DNA from: Osmia lignaria lignaria
Taxonomy: Eukaryota > Arthropoda > Insecta > Hymenoptera > Megachilidae
Length of the DNA: 64,000 nucleotides
NCBI RefSeq assembly: GCF_051020975.1
Contig: NC_135032.1
Span: 2,976,001 to 3,040,000, forward strand
Reading direction: 5' to 3'
The notes under the pieces are model-generated. The model was not told the origin of the DNA and ran no database searches. It saw only the letters and a list, made by a program, of their open reading frames with translations. The translations under genes and the position numbers were made by a program. Each line of letters begins with the position of its first letter. Within the stretch, counting starts at the first letter, position 1. Shown here in pieces: positions 23,001-35,848 of this stretch.

Positions 23001-25575
23001 TTGCGGATTTATCTCAAGGGAAGGGTCCTGATGGACATATTTCGAGATATTTCTTCTTCTTGTTGTTCTTCTTCTGCACAGCTAAACTGGAAGTGGCATT
23101 CATAGCTCGCAATCGTGCAGAGTTATCTCAAAGAAAGGGGCCACGGTGTTTCTGTATCTCTATTATGTTGGTGCGGCTTCGGAACTTTTAAATATCTCGA
23201 TATATCTCGAAAACTACGCTTCTGATCAAAAAATATCATAGAACATAAATTGTAGGAAACATAATTCTCTACAAAAAACGTCTCTTAACATTTTGCCATA
23301 GCTCGCTTCGTTTCCGAGATATTTGCAGATTTATCTCAAGGGAAGGGGCCTAACGGACACATTTCGAGATATTTCTTCTTCTTGTTGTTCTTCTTCTGCA
23401 CAGCTAAGCTGGAAGTGGCATTTGCAGCTCGCAATAGTGCAGAGTTATCTCAAAGAAAGGGGCCACGGTGTTTCTGTATCTCTATTATGTTGGTGCGGCT
23501 TCGGAACTTTTAAATATCTTGATATATCTCGAGAACTACGCATCTGATCAAAAAATATCATAGAACATAAAAAGTAGGAAACTTAATTCTCTACAAAAAA
23601 GTCTCGTAAGATTTTGCCATAGCTCGCTTCGTTTCCGAGATATTTGCAGATTTATCTCAAGGGAAGGGGCCTAACGGACATATTTCGAGATATTTCTTCT
23701 TCTTGTTGTTCTTCTTCTGCACAGCTAAACTGGAAGTGGCATTTCCAGCTCGCAATAGTGCAGAGTTATCTCAAAGAGAGGGGCCACGGTGTTTCTGTAT
23801 CTCTATTATGTTGGTGCGGCTTCGGAACTTTTAAATATCTTGATATATCTCGAGAACTACGCATCTGATCAAAAAATATCATAGAACATAAAAAGTAGGA
23901 AACTCAATTCTCTACAAAAAAGGTCTCTTAACATTTTGCAATGGCTCGCTTCGTTTCCGAGATATTTGCAGATTTATCTCAAGGGAAGGGGCCTGACGGA
24001 CATATTTCGAGATATTTCTTCTTCTTGTTGTTCTTCTTCTGCACAGCTAAGCTGGAAGTGGCATTTGCGGCTCGCACTAGTGCAGAGTTATCTCAAAGAA
24101 AGGGGCCACGGTGTTTCTGTATCTCTATTATGTTGGTGCGGCTTCGGAACTTTTAAATATCTTGATATATCTCGAGAACTACGCATCTGATCCAAAACTA
24201 TCATAGAACATAAATAGTAGGAAACTTAATTCTCTACAAAAAAGGTCTCTCAACATTTTGCCATAGCTCGCTTCGTTTCCGAGATATTTGCAGATTTATC
24301 TCAAGGGAAGGGGCCTAACGGACATATTTCCAGATATTTCTTCTTCTTGTTGTTCTTCTTCTGCACAGCTAAGCTGGAAGTGGCATTTGCGGCTCGCACT
24401 AGTGCAGAGTTATCTCAAAGAAAGGGGCCACGGTGTTTCTGTATCTCTATTATGTTGGTGCAGCTTCAGAACTTTTAAATATCTTGATATATCTCGAGAA
24501 CTACGCATCTGATCAAAAAATATCATGGAACATAAAAAGTAGAAAACTTAATTCTCTACAGAAAAGGTCTCTTAACATTTTGCCATAGCTCGCTTCGTTT
24601 CCGAGATATTTGCAGATTTATCTCAAGGGAAGGGGCCTGACGGACATATTTCGAGATATTTCTTCTTCTTGTTGTTCTTCTTCTGCACAGCTAAGCTGGA
24701 AGTGGCATTTGCAGCTCGCAATAGTGCAGAGTTATCTCAAAGAAAGGGGCCACGGTGTTTCTGTATCTCTATTATGTTGGTGCGGCTTCGGAACTTTTAA
24801 ATATCTTGATATATCTCGAGATCTACGCATCTGATCAAAAAATATCATAGAACATAAAAAGTAGGAAACTTAATTCTCTACAAAAAAGGTCTCTTAACAT
24901 TTTGCCATAGCTCGCTTCGTTTCCGAGATATTTGCAGATTTATCTCAAGGGAAGGGGCCTGACGGACATATTTCGAGATATTTCTTCTTCTTGTTGTTCT
25001 TCTTCTGCACAGCTAAGCTGGAAGTGGCATTTGCAGCTCGCACTAGTGCAGAGTTATCTCAAAGAAAGGGGCCACGGTGTTTCTGTATCGCTATTATGTT
25101 GGTGCGGCTTCTTAACTTTTAAATATCTTGATATATCTCGAGAACTACGCATCTGATCAAATAATATCATAGAACATAAAAAGTAGGAAACTCAATCCTC
25201 TACAAAAAAGGTCTCTTAACATTTTGCAATAGCTCGCTTCGTTTCCGAGATATTTGCAGATTTATCTCAAGGGAAGGGGCCTGACGGACATATTTCGAGA
25301 TATTTCTTCTTCTGGTTGTTCTTCTTCTGCACAGCTAAGCTGGAAGTGGCATTTGCAGCTCGCAATTGTGCAGAGTTATCTCAAAGAGAGGGGCCACGGT
25401 GTTTCTGTATCTCTATTATGTTGGTGCGGCTTCGGAACTTTTAAATATCTTGATATATCTCGAGAACTACGCGTCTGATCAAAAAATATCATAGAACATA
25501 AAAAGTAGGAAACATAATTCCATACAAAAAAGGTCTCTTAACATTTTGCCATAGCTCGCTTCGTTTCCGAGATAT

Positions 25576-25882
25576 TTGCAGATTTATCTCAAGGGAAGGG
25601 GCCTGACGGACATATTTCGAGATATTTCTTCTTCTGCACAGCTAAGCTGGAAGTGGCATTTGCAGCTCGCAATAGTGCAGAGTTATCTCAAAGAAAGGGG
25701 CCACGGTGTTTCTGTATCTCTATTATGTTGGTGCGGCATCGGAACTTTTAAATATCTTGATATATCTCGAGATCTACGCATCTGATCAAAAAATATCATA
25801 GAACATAAAAAGTAGGAAACTTAATTCTCTACAAAAAAGGTCTCTCAACATTTTGCCATAGCTCGCTTCGTTTCCGAGATAC
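25576..25882. repeat. Monomer with 15-bp deletion in the TTC tract (307 bp)
   Basis: Fifteen bases comprising the TTGTTG interruption and one flanking TTC block are missing near 25628-25637; the flanks GATATTTCTTCTTC and TGCACAGC are joined. The endpoints lie in TTCTTCT direct repeats, the expected signature of slippage. The reading frame is preserved. Confidence 0.92.
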
Positions 25883-26526
25883 TTGCCGATTTATCTCAAG
25901 GGAAGGGGCCTGACGGACATATTTCGAGATATTTCTTCTTCTTGTTGTTCTTCTTCTGCACAGCTAAGCTGGAAGTGGCATTTGCAGCTCGCAATTGTGC
26001 AGAGTTATCTCAAAGAGAGGGGCCACGGTGTTTCTGTATCTCTATTATGTTGGTGCGGCTTCGGAACTTTTAAATATCTTGATATATCTCCAGAACTACG
26101 AATCTGATCAGAAAATATCATAGAAGATAAAAAGTAGGAAACTTAATTCTCTACAAAAAAGGTCTCTTAACATTTTGCCATAGCTCGCTTCGTTTCCGAG
26201 ATATTTGCAGATTTATCTCAAGGGAAGGGGCCTGACGGACATATTTCGAGATATTTCTTCTTCTCGTTGTTCTTCTTCTGCACAGCTAAGCTGGAAGTGG
26301 CATTTGCAGCTCGCAATAGTGCACAGTTATCTCAAAGAAAGGGGCCACGGTGTTTCTGTATCTCTATTATGTTGGTGCGGCTTCGGAACTTTTAAATATC
26401 TCGATATATCTCGAGAACTACGCATCTGATCAAAAAATATCATAGAACATAAAAAGTAGGAAACCTAATTTTCTACAAAAAAGGTCTCTTAACATTTTGC
26501 CGTAGCTCGCTTCGTTTCCGAGATAT

Positions 26527-29430
26527 TTGCAGATTTATCTCAAGGGAAGGGGCCTGACGGACATATTTCGAAATATTTCTTATTCTTGTTGTTCTTCTTC
26601 TCCACAGCTAAGCTGGAAGTGGCATTTGCAGCTCGCAATAGTGCAGAGTTATCTCAAAGAAAGGGGCCACGGTGTTTCTGTACCTCTATTATGTTGGTGC
26701 AGCTTCGGAGCTTTTAAATATCTTGATATATCTCGAGAACTACGCATCTGATCAAAAAATATCATAGAACATAAAAAGTAGGAAACCTAATTTTCTACAA
26801 AAAAGGTCTCTTAACATTTTGCCGTAGCTCGCTTCGTTTCCGAGATACTTGCCGATTTATCTCAAGGGAAGGGGCCTAACGGACATATTTCGAGATATTT
26901 CTTCTTCTTGTTGTTCTTCTTCTGCACAGCTAAACTGGAAGTGGCATTTGCAGCTCGCAATAGTGCAGAGTTATCTCAAAGAGAGGGGCCACGGTGTTTC
27001 TGTATCTCTATTATGTTGGTGCGGCTTCGGAACTTTTAAATATCTTGATATATCTCGAGAACTACGCATCTGATCAAAAAATATCATACAACATAAAACG
27101 TAGGAAACTTAATTCTCTACAAAAAAGGTCTCTTAACATTTTGCCATAGCTAGTTTCGTTTCCGAGATATTTGCAGATTTATCTCAAGGGGAAGGGGCCT
27201 AACGGACTTATTTCGAGATATTTCTTCTTCTTGTTGTTCTTCTTCTGCACAGCTAAACTGGAAGTGGCATTTCCAGGTCGCAATAGTGCAGAGTTATCTA
27301 AAAGAAAGGAGCCACGGTGTTTCTGTATCTCTATTATGTTGGTGCGGCTTCGGAACTTTTAAATATCTTGATATATCTCGAGAACTACGCGTCTGATCAA
27401 AAAATATCATAGAACATAAAAAGTAGGAAACATAATTCCATACAAAAAAGGTCTCTTAACATTTTGCCATATCTCGCTTCGTTTCCGAGATATTTGCAGA
27501 TTTATCTCAAGGGAAGGGGCCTGACGGACATATTTCGAGATATCTCTTCTTCCTGTTGTTCTTCTTCTGCACAGCTAAGCTGGAAGTGGCATTTGCAGCT
27601 CGCAACAGTGCAGAGTTATCTCAAAGAAAGGGGCCACGGTGTTTCTGTATCTCTATTATGTTGGTGCGGCTTCGGAACTTTTAAATATCTTGATATATCT
27701 CGAGATCTACGCATCTGATCAAAAAATATCATAGAACATAAAAAGTAGGAAACTTAATTCTCTACAAAAAAGGTCTCTCAACATTTTGCCATAGCTCGCT
27801 TCGTTACCGAGATACTTGCCGATTTATCTCAAGGGAAGGGGCCTGACGGACATATTTCGAGATATTTCTTCTTCTTGTTGTTCTTCTTCTGCACAGCTAA
27901 GCTGGAAGTGGCATTTGCAGCTCGCAATTGTGCAGAGTTATCTCAAAGAGAGGGGCCACGGTGTTTCTGTATCTCTATTATGTTGGTGCGGCTTCGGAAC
28001 TTTTAAATATCTTGATATATCTCGAGAACTACGAATCTGATCAGAAAATATCATAGAAGATAAAAAGTAGGAAACTTAATTCTCTACAAAAAAGGTCTCT
28101 TAACATTTTGCCATAGCTCGCTTCGTTTCCGAGATATTTGCAGATTTATCTCAAGGGAAGGGGCCTGACGGACATATTTCGAGATATTTCTTCTTCTTGT
28201 TGTTCTTCTTCTGCACAGCTAAGCTGGAAGTGGCATTTGCAGCACGCAATAGTGCACAGTTATCTCAAAGAAAGGGGCCACGGTGTTTCTGCATCTCTAT
28301 TATGTTGGTGCGGCTTCGGAACTTTTAAATATCTCGATATATCTCGAGAACTACGCATCTGATCAAAAAATATCATAGAACATAAAAAGTAGGAAACTTA
28401 ATTCTCTACAAATAAGGTCTCTTAACATTTTGGCATAGCTCGCTTCGTTTCCGAGATATTTGCAGATTTATCTCAAGGGAATGGGCCTGACGGACATATT
28501 TCGAGATATTTCATCTTCTTGTTGTTCTTCTTCTGCACAGCTAAGCTGGAAGTGGCATTTGCAGCTCGCAATAGTGCAGAGTTATCGCAAAGAAAGGGGC
28601 CACGCTGTTTCTGTATCTCTATTATGTTGGTGCGGCTTCGGAACTTTTAAATATCTTGATATATCTCGAGAACTACGCATCTGATCAAAAAATATCATAG
28701 AACATAAAAAGTAGGAAACTTAATTCTCTACAAAAAAGGTCTCTTAACGTTTTGCAATAGCTCGCTTCGTTTCCGAGATATTTGCAGATTTATCTCAAGG
28801 GAAGGGTCCTGATGGACATATTTCGAGATATTTCTTCTTGTTGTTGTTCTTCTTCTGCACAGCTAAACTGGAAGTGGCATTTCCAGCTCGCAATCGTGCA
28901 GAGTTATCTCAAAGAAAGGGGCCACGGTGTTTCTGTATCTCTATTATGTTGGTGCGGCTTCGGAACTTTTAAATATCTTGATATATCTCGAGAACTACGC
29001 CTCTGATCGAAAAATATCATAGAACATAAAAAGTAGGAAACTTAATTCTCTACAAAAAAGGTCTCTTAACATTTTGCCATAGCTCGCTTCGTTTCCGAGA
29101 TATTTGCAGATTTATCTCAAGGGAAGGGGCCTGACGGACATATTTCGAGATATTTCTTCTTCTTGTTGTTCTTCTTCTGCACAGCTAAGCTGGAAGTGGC
29201 ATTTGCAGCTCGCAATAGTGCAGAGTTATCTCAAAGAAAGGGGCCACGGTGTTTCTGTATCTCTATTATGTTGGTGCGGCTTCGGAACTTTTAAATATCT
29301 TGCTATATCTCGAGAACTACGCATCTGATCAAAAAATATCATAGAACATAAAAAGTAGGAAACCTAATTTTCTACAAAAAAGGTCTCTTAACATTTTGCC
29401 GTAGCTCGCTTCGTTTCCGAGATATTTGCA
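26527..29430. repeat. Nine-monomer source block of the shortened copy at 30714-32345
   Basis: The ordered monomers have phase points 26527, 26849, 27171, 27494, 27816, 28138, 28460, 28782 and 29104. Each has diagnostic variants: CTTATTCTTG; GATACTTGCCG; GGACTTATTTC with CCAGGTCGC and AAAGGAGCC; GATATCTCTTC with CGCAACAGTG; ACGAATCTGATCAG; CAGCACGCAATAG; CACGCTGTTTC; GTCCTGATGG with GCCTCTGATCG; TTGCTATATC. The 27171 monomer has one extra G near 27190 (CAAGGGGAAGG), which shifts the 74-codon frame into the second open frame. Confidence 0.85.
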
Positions 29431-30391
29431 GATTTATCTCAAGGGAAGGGGTCTGACGGACATATTTCGAGATATTTCTTCTTCTTGTTGTTCTTCTTCT
29501 GCACAGCTAAGCTGGAAGTGGCATTTGCAGCTCGCAATAGTGCACAGTTATCTCAAAGAAAGGGGCCACGGTGTTTCTGTATCTCTATTATGTTGGTGCG
29601 GCTTCGGAACTTTTAAATATCTCGATATATCTCGAGAACTACGCATCTGATCAAAAAATATCATAGAACATAAAAAGTAGGAAACTTAATTCTCTACAAA
29701 TAAGGTCTCTTAACATTTTGGCATAGCTCGCTTCGTTTCCGAGATATTTGCAGATTTATCTCAAGGGAAGGGGCCTGACGGACATATTTCGAGATATTTC
29801 TTCTTCTTGTTGTTCTTCTTCTGCACAGCTAAGCTGGAAGTGGCATTTGCAGCTCGCAATAGTGCAGAGTTATCTCAAAGAAAGGGGCCACGGTGTTTCT
29901 GTATCTCTATTATGTTGGTGCGGCTTCGGAACTTTTAAATATCTTGCTATATCTCGAGAACTACGCATCTGATCAAAAAATATCATAGAACATAAAAAGT
30001 AGGAAACCTAATTTTCTACAAAAAAGGTCTCTTAACATTTTGCCGTAGCTCGCTTCGTTTCCGAGATATTTGCAGATTTATCTCAAGGGAAGGGGTCTGA
30101 CGGACATATTTCGAGATATTTCTTCTTCTTGTTGTTCTTCTTCTGCACAGCTAAGCTGGAAGTGGCATTTGCAGCTCGCAATAGTGCACAGTTATCTCAA
30201 AGAAAGGGGCCACGGTGTTTCTGTATCTCTATTATGTTGGTGCGGCTTCGGAACTTTTAAATATCTCGATATATCTCGAGAACTCCGCATCTGATCAAAA
30301 AATATCATAGAACATAAAAAGTAGGAAACTTAATTCTCTACAAATAAGGTCTCTTATCATTTTGGCATAGCTCGCTTCGTTTCCGAGATAT
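29104..30391. repeat. 644-bp dimer duplicated in tandem
   Basis: Monomers 29104 and 29426 are repeated at 29748 and 30070. Both first members have TTGCTATATCTCG; both second members have GCCGTAGC, GGGGTCTGACGG and AGTGCACAG, and are followed by CAAATAAGGTC and TTTTGGCATAGC. The copies are nearly identical (AACTCCGC near 30284 is private), so this duplication is recent. Confidence 0.85.
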
Positions 30392-30713
30392 TTGCAGATT
30401 TATCTCAAGGGAAGGGGCCTGACGGACATATTTCGAGATATTTCTTCTTCTTGTTGTTCTTCTTCTGCACAGCTAAGCTGGAAGTGGCATTTGCAGCTCG
30501 CAATAGTGCAGAGTTATCGCAAAGAAAGGGGCCACGGTGTTTCTGTATCTCTATTATGTTGGTGCGGCTTCGGAACTTTTAAATATCTTGATATATCTCG
30601 AGAACTACGCATCTGATCAAAAAATATCATAGAACATAAAAAGTAGGAAACCTAATTTTCTACAAAAAAGGTCTCTTAACATTTTGCCGTAGCTCGCTTC
30701 GTTTCCGAGATAT

Positions 30714-32345
30714 TTGCAGATTTATCTCAAGGGAAGGGGCCTGACGGACATATTTCGAAATATTTCTTATTCTTGTTGTTCTTCTTCTCCACAGCTAAGC
30801 TGGAAGTGGCATTTGCAGCTCGCAATAGTGCAGAGTTATCTCAAAGAAAGGGGCCACGGTGTTTCTGTACCTCTATTATGTTGGTGCAGCTTCGGAGCTT
30901 TTAAATATCTTGATATATCTCGAGAACTACGCATCTGATCAAAAAATATCATAGAACATAAAAAGTAGGAAACCTAATTTTCTACAAAAAAGGTCTCTTA
31001 ACATTTTGCCGTAGCTCGCTTCGTTTCCGAGATACTTGCCGATTTATCTCAAGGGAAGGGGCCTAACGGACTTATTTCGAGATATTTCTTCTTCTTGTTG
31101 TTCTTCTTCTGCACAGCTAAACTGGAAGTGGCATTTCCAGGTCGCAATAGTGCAGAGTTATCTAAAAGAAAGGAGCCACGGTGTTTCTGTATCTCTATTA
31201 TGTTGGTGCGGCTTCGGAACTTTTAGATATCTTGATATATCTCGAGAACTACGCGTCTGATCAAAAAATATCATAGAACATAAAAAGTAGGAAACATAAT
31301 TCCATACAAAAAAGGTCTCTTAACATTTTGCCATAGCTCGCTTCGTTTCCGAGATATTTGCAGATTTATCTCAAGGGAAGGGGCCTGACGGACATATTTC
31401 GAGATATCTCTTCTTCTTGTTGTTCTTCTTCTGCACAGCTAAGCTGGAAGTGGCATTTGCAGCTCGCAACAGTGCAGAGTTATCTCAAAGAAAGGGGCCA
31501 CGGTGTTTCTGTATCTCTATTATGTTGGTGCGGCTTCGGAACTTTTAAATATCTTGATATATCTCGAGAACTACGAATCTGATCAGAAAATATCATAGAA
31601 GATAAAAAGTAGGAAACTTAATTCTCTACAAAAAAGGTCTCTTAACATTTTGCCATAGCTCGCTTCGTTTCCGAGATATTTGCAGATATATCTCAAGGGA
31701 AGGGGCCTGACGGACATATTTCGAGATATTTCTTCTTCTTGTTGTTCTTCTTCTGCACAGCTAAGCTGGAAGTGGCATTTGCAGCACGCAATAGTGCACA
31801 GTTATCTCAAAGAAAGGGGCCACGGTGTTTCTGTATCTCAATTATGTTGGTGCGGCTTCGGAACTTTTAAATATCTTGATATATCTCGAGAACTACGCCT
31901 CTGATCGAAAAATATCATAGAACATAAAAAGTAGGAAACTTAATTCTCTACAAAAAAGGTCTCTTAACATTTTGCCATAGCTCGCTTCGTTTCCGAGATA
32001 TTTGCAGATTTATCTCAAGGGAAGGGGCCTGACGGACATATTTCGAGATATTTCTTCTTCTTGTTGTTCTTCTTCTGCACAGCTAAGCTGGAAGTGGCAT
32101 TTGCAGCTCGCAATAGTGCAGAGTTATCTCAAAGAAAGGGGCCACGGTGTTTCTGTATCTCTATTATGTTGGTGCGGCTTCGGAACTTTTAAATATCTTG
32201 CTATATCTCGAGAACTACGCATCTGATCAAAAAATATCATAGAACATAAAAAGTAGGAAACCTAATTTTCTACAAAAAAGGTCTCTTAACATTTTGCCGT
32301 AGCTCGCTTCGTTTCCGAGATATTTGCAGATTTATCTCAAGGGAA
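30714..32345. repeat. Copy of 26527-29430 missing four monomers, with three chimeric monomers
   Basis: 30714 equals 26527. 31036 starts like 26849 (GATACTTGCCG) and ends like 27171 (GGACTTATTTC, CCAGGTCGC, AAAGGAGCC, ACATAATTCCATAC). 31358 starts like 27494 (GATATCTCTTC, CGCAACAGTG) and ends like 27816 (ACGAATCTGATCAG, AGAAGATAAAAAG). 31680 starts like 28138 (CAGCACGCAATAG) and ends like 28782 (GCCTCTGATCGAAAAA). 32002 equals 29104. So one, one and two monomers were lost. The offset falls from 4,187 bp (13 units plus the 1-bp insertion) to 2,898 bp (9 units), exactly accounting for four units. Confidence 0.88.
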
Positions 32346-35300
32346 GGGGTCTGACGGACATATTTCGAGATATTTCTTCTTCTTGTTGTTCTTCTTCTGC
32401 ACAGCTAAACTGGAAGTGGCATTACCAGCTCGCAATAGTGCAGAGTTATCTGAAAGAAAGGGGCCACGGTGTTTCTGTATCTCTATTATGTTGGTGCGGC
32501 TTCGGAACTTTTAAATATCTTGATATATCTCGAAAACTACGCTTCTGATCAAAAAATATCATAGAACATAAATTGTAGGAGACATAATTCTCTACAAAAA
32601 AGGTCTCTCAACATTTTGCCATAGCTCGCTTCGCTTCCGAGATATATGCAGATTTATCTCAAGGGAAGGGGCCTGACGGACATATTTCGAGATATTTCTT
32701 CTTCTTGTTGTTCTTCTTCTGCACAGCTAAGCTGGAAGTGGCATTTGCAGCTCGCAATAGTGCAGAGTTATCTCAAAGAAAGGGGCCACGGTGTTTCTGT
32801 ATCTCTATTATGTTGGTGCGGCTTCGGAACTTTAAAATATCTTTATATATCTCGAGAACTACGCATCTGATTAAAAAATATCATAGAACGTAAAAAGTAG
32901 GAAACTTAATTCTCTACAAATAAAGTCGCTTAACATTTTGCCATAGCTCGCTTCGTTTCCGAGATATTTGCAGATTGATCTCAAGGGAAGGGGCCTGACG
33001 GACATATTTCGAGATATTTCTTCTTCTTGTTGTTCTTCTTCTGCACAGCTAAGCTGGAAGTGGCATTTGCAGCTCGCAATAGTGCAGAGTTATCTCAAAG
33101 AAAGGGGCCACGGTGTTTCTGTATCTCTATTATGTTGGTGCGGCTTCGGAACTTTTAAATATCTTGATATATCTCGAGAACTACGCATCTGATCAAAAAA
33201 TATCATAGAACATAAAAAGTAGGAAACTTAATTCTCTACAAAAAAGGTCTCTTATCATTTTGCCATAGCTCGCTTCGTTTCCAAGATACTTGCAGATTTA
33301 TCTCAAGGGAAGGGGCCTGACGGACATATTTCGAGATATTTCTTCTTCTTGTTGTTCTTCTTCTGCACAGCTAAACTGGAAGTGGCATTTCCAGCTCGCA
33401 GTAGTGCCGAGTTATCTCAAAGAAAGGGGCCACGGTGTTTCTGTATCTCTATTATGTTGGTGCGGCTTCGGAACTTTTAAATATCTTGATATATCTCGAG
33501 AACTACGCATCTGATCAAATAATATCATAGAACATAAAAAGTAGGAAACTTAATTCTCCACAAATAAGGTCTCTTAACATTTTGCCATAGCTCGCTTCGT
33601 TTCCGAGATATTTGCAGATTTATCTCAAGGGAAGGGGCCTGACGGACATATTTCGAGATATTTCTTCTTCTTGTTGGTCTTCTTCTGCACAGCTAAACTG
33701 GAAGTGGCATTTCCAGCTCGCAATAGTGCAGAGTTATCTGAAAGAAAGGGGCCACGGTGTTTCTGTATCTCTATTATGTTGGTGCGGCTTCGGAACTTTT
33801 AAATATCTTGATATATCTCGAAAACTACGCTTCTGATCAAAAAATATCATAGAACATAAATTGTAGGAAACAATTCTCTACAAAAAAGGTCTCTTAACAT
33901 TTTGCCATAGCTCGCTTCGCTTCCGAGATATATGCAGATTTATCTCAAGGGAAGGGGCCTGACGGACATATTTCGAGATATTTCTTCTTCTTGTTGTTCT
34001 TCTTCTGCACAGCTAAGCTGGAAGTGGCATTTGCAGCTCGCAATAGTGCAGAGTTATCTCAAAGAAAGGGGCCACGGTGTTTCTGTATCTCTATTATGTT
34101 GGTGCGGCTTCGGAACTTTTAAATATCTTGATATATCTCGAGAACTACGCATCTGATCAAATAATATCATAGAACATAAAAAGTAGGAAACTTAATTCTC
34201 CACAAATAAGGTCTCTTAACATTTTGCCATAGCTCGCTTCGTTTCCGTGATATTTGCAGATTTATCTCGAGGGAAGGGGCCTGACGGACATATTTCGAGA
34301 TATTTCTTCTTCTTGTTGTTCTTCTTCTGCACAGCTAAGCTGGACGTGGCATTTACAGCTCGCAATAGTGCAGAGTTATCTCAAAGAAAGGGGCCACGGT
34401 GTTTCTGTATCTCTATTATGTTGGTGCGGCTTCGGAACTTTTAAATATCTTGATATATCTCGAGAACTACGCATCTGATCAAAAAATATCATAGAACATA
34501 AAAAGTAGGAAACGTAATTCTCTACAAATAAGGTCTCTTAACATTTTGCCATAGCTCGCTTCGTTTCCGAGATATTTGCAGATTTATCTCAAGGGAAGGG
34601 GCCTGACGGACATTTTTCGAGATATTTCTTCTTCTTGTTGTTCTTCTTCTGCACAGCTAAGCTGGAAGTGGCATTTCCAGCTCGCAGTAGTGCCGAGTTA
34701 TCTCAAAGAAAGGGGCCACGGTGTTTCTGTATCTCTATTATGTTGGTGCGGCTTCGGAACTTTTAAATATCTTGATATATCTCGAGAACTACGCATCTGA
34801 TCAAAAAATATCATAGAACATAAAAAGTAGAAAACTTAATTCTCTACAAAAAAGGTCTCTCAACATTTTGCCATAGCTCGCTTCGTTTCCGAGATATATG
34901 CAGATTTATCTCAAGGGAAGGGGCCTGACGGACATATTTCGAAATATTTCTTCTTCTGCACAGCTAAGCTGGAAGTGGCATTTGCAGCTCGCAATAGTGC
35001 AGAGTTATCTCAAAGAAAGGGGCCACGGTGTTTCTGTATCTCTATTATGTTGGTGCGGCTTCGGAACTTTTAAATATCTTGATATATCTCGAGAACTACG
35101 CATCTGATCAAAAAATATCATAGAACATAAAAAGTAGGAAACTTAATTCTCTACAAAAAAGGTCTCTTAACATTTTGCCATAGCTCGCTTCGTTGCCAAG
35201 ATACTTGCAGATTTATCTCAAGGGAAGGGGCCTGACGGACATATTTCGAGATATTTCTTCTTCTTGTTGTTCTTCTTCTGCACAGCTAAACTGGAAGTGG

Positions 35301-35848
35301 CATTTCCAGCTCGCAGTAGTGCCGAGTTATCTCAAAGAAAGGGGCCACGGTGTTTCTGTATCTCTATTATGTTGGTGCGGCTTCGGAACTTTTAAATATC
35401 TTGATATATCTCGAGAACTACGCATCTGATCAAAAAATATCATAGAACATAAAAAGTAGAAAACTTAATTCTCTACAAAAAAGGTCTCTCAACATTTTGC
35501 CATAGCTCGCTTCGTTTCCGAGATATATGCAGATTTATCTCAAGGGAAGGGGCCTGACGGACATATTTCGAGATATTTCTTCTTCTTGTTGTTCTTCTTC
35601 TGCACAGCTAAACTGGAAGTGGCATTTCCAGCTCGCAATAGTGCAGAGTTATCTGAAAGAAAGGGGCCACGGTGTTTCTGTATCTCTATTATGTTGGTGC
35701 GGCTTCGGAACTTTTAAATATCTTGATATATCTCGAAAACTACGCTTCTGATCAAAAAATATCATAGAACATAAATTGTAGGAAACATAATTCTCTACAA
35801 AAAAGGTCTCTTAACATTTTGCCATAGCTCGCTTCGCTTCCGAGATAT
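32324..35848. repeat. Imperfect 4- to 6-monomer higher-order pattern
   Basis: Three diagnostic monomers recur: TAAACTGG with TTATCTGAAAG (32324, 33612, 35527), followed each time by GCTTCGCTTCCG plus GATATATGCAG (32646, 33932, 35849); and CAGTAGTGCCGAG (33290, 34576, 35205). Spacings are 1,288 and 1,915-1,917 bp for the first two. The monomer at 33612 lacks 2 bp near 33870 (GAAACAATTC). The mixture of spacings suggests repeated unequal exchange within a small block. Confidence 0.7.
34898..35204. repeat. Second monomer with the same 15-bp TTC-tract deletion (307 bp)
   Basis: The deletion is the same as in the monomer at 25576, at about 34947-34957. The backgrounds differ: this copy has GATATATGCAG and CGAAATATTTC, the other has GCGGCATCGG and GAGATCTACG. 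Confidence 0.92.

Larger units (their letters stand above)
22679..35848. repeat. Satellite zone II: CAATAGTG-dominated, indel- and chimera-rich
   Basis: Forty-one monomers. T-type monomers are absent, and the CACTAGTG type with GCGGCTCGC is seen only near 23966 and 24288. Typical variants are AATAGTGCACAG, CAATTGTGCAG, CAGTAGTGCCGAG, GATACTTGCCGATTT, AAACCTAATTTTC with GCCGTAGC, and TTGCTATATC. Three nearly identical monomers with CGAAATATTTCTTATTC, TCTCCACAGC and CGGAGCTTTT lie at 22679, 26527 and 30714. This zone also has both 15-bp deletions, a 2-bp deletion, a 1-bp insertion and several monomers that are evident crossovers. It looks like a separately evolved subarray. Confidence 0.8.
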
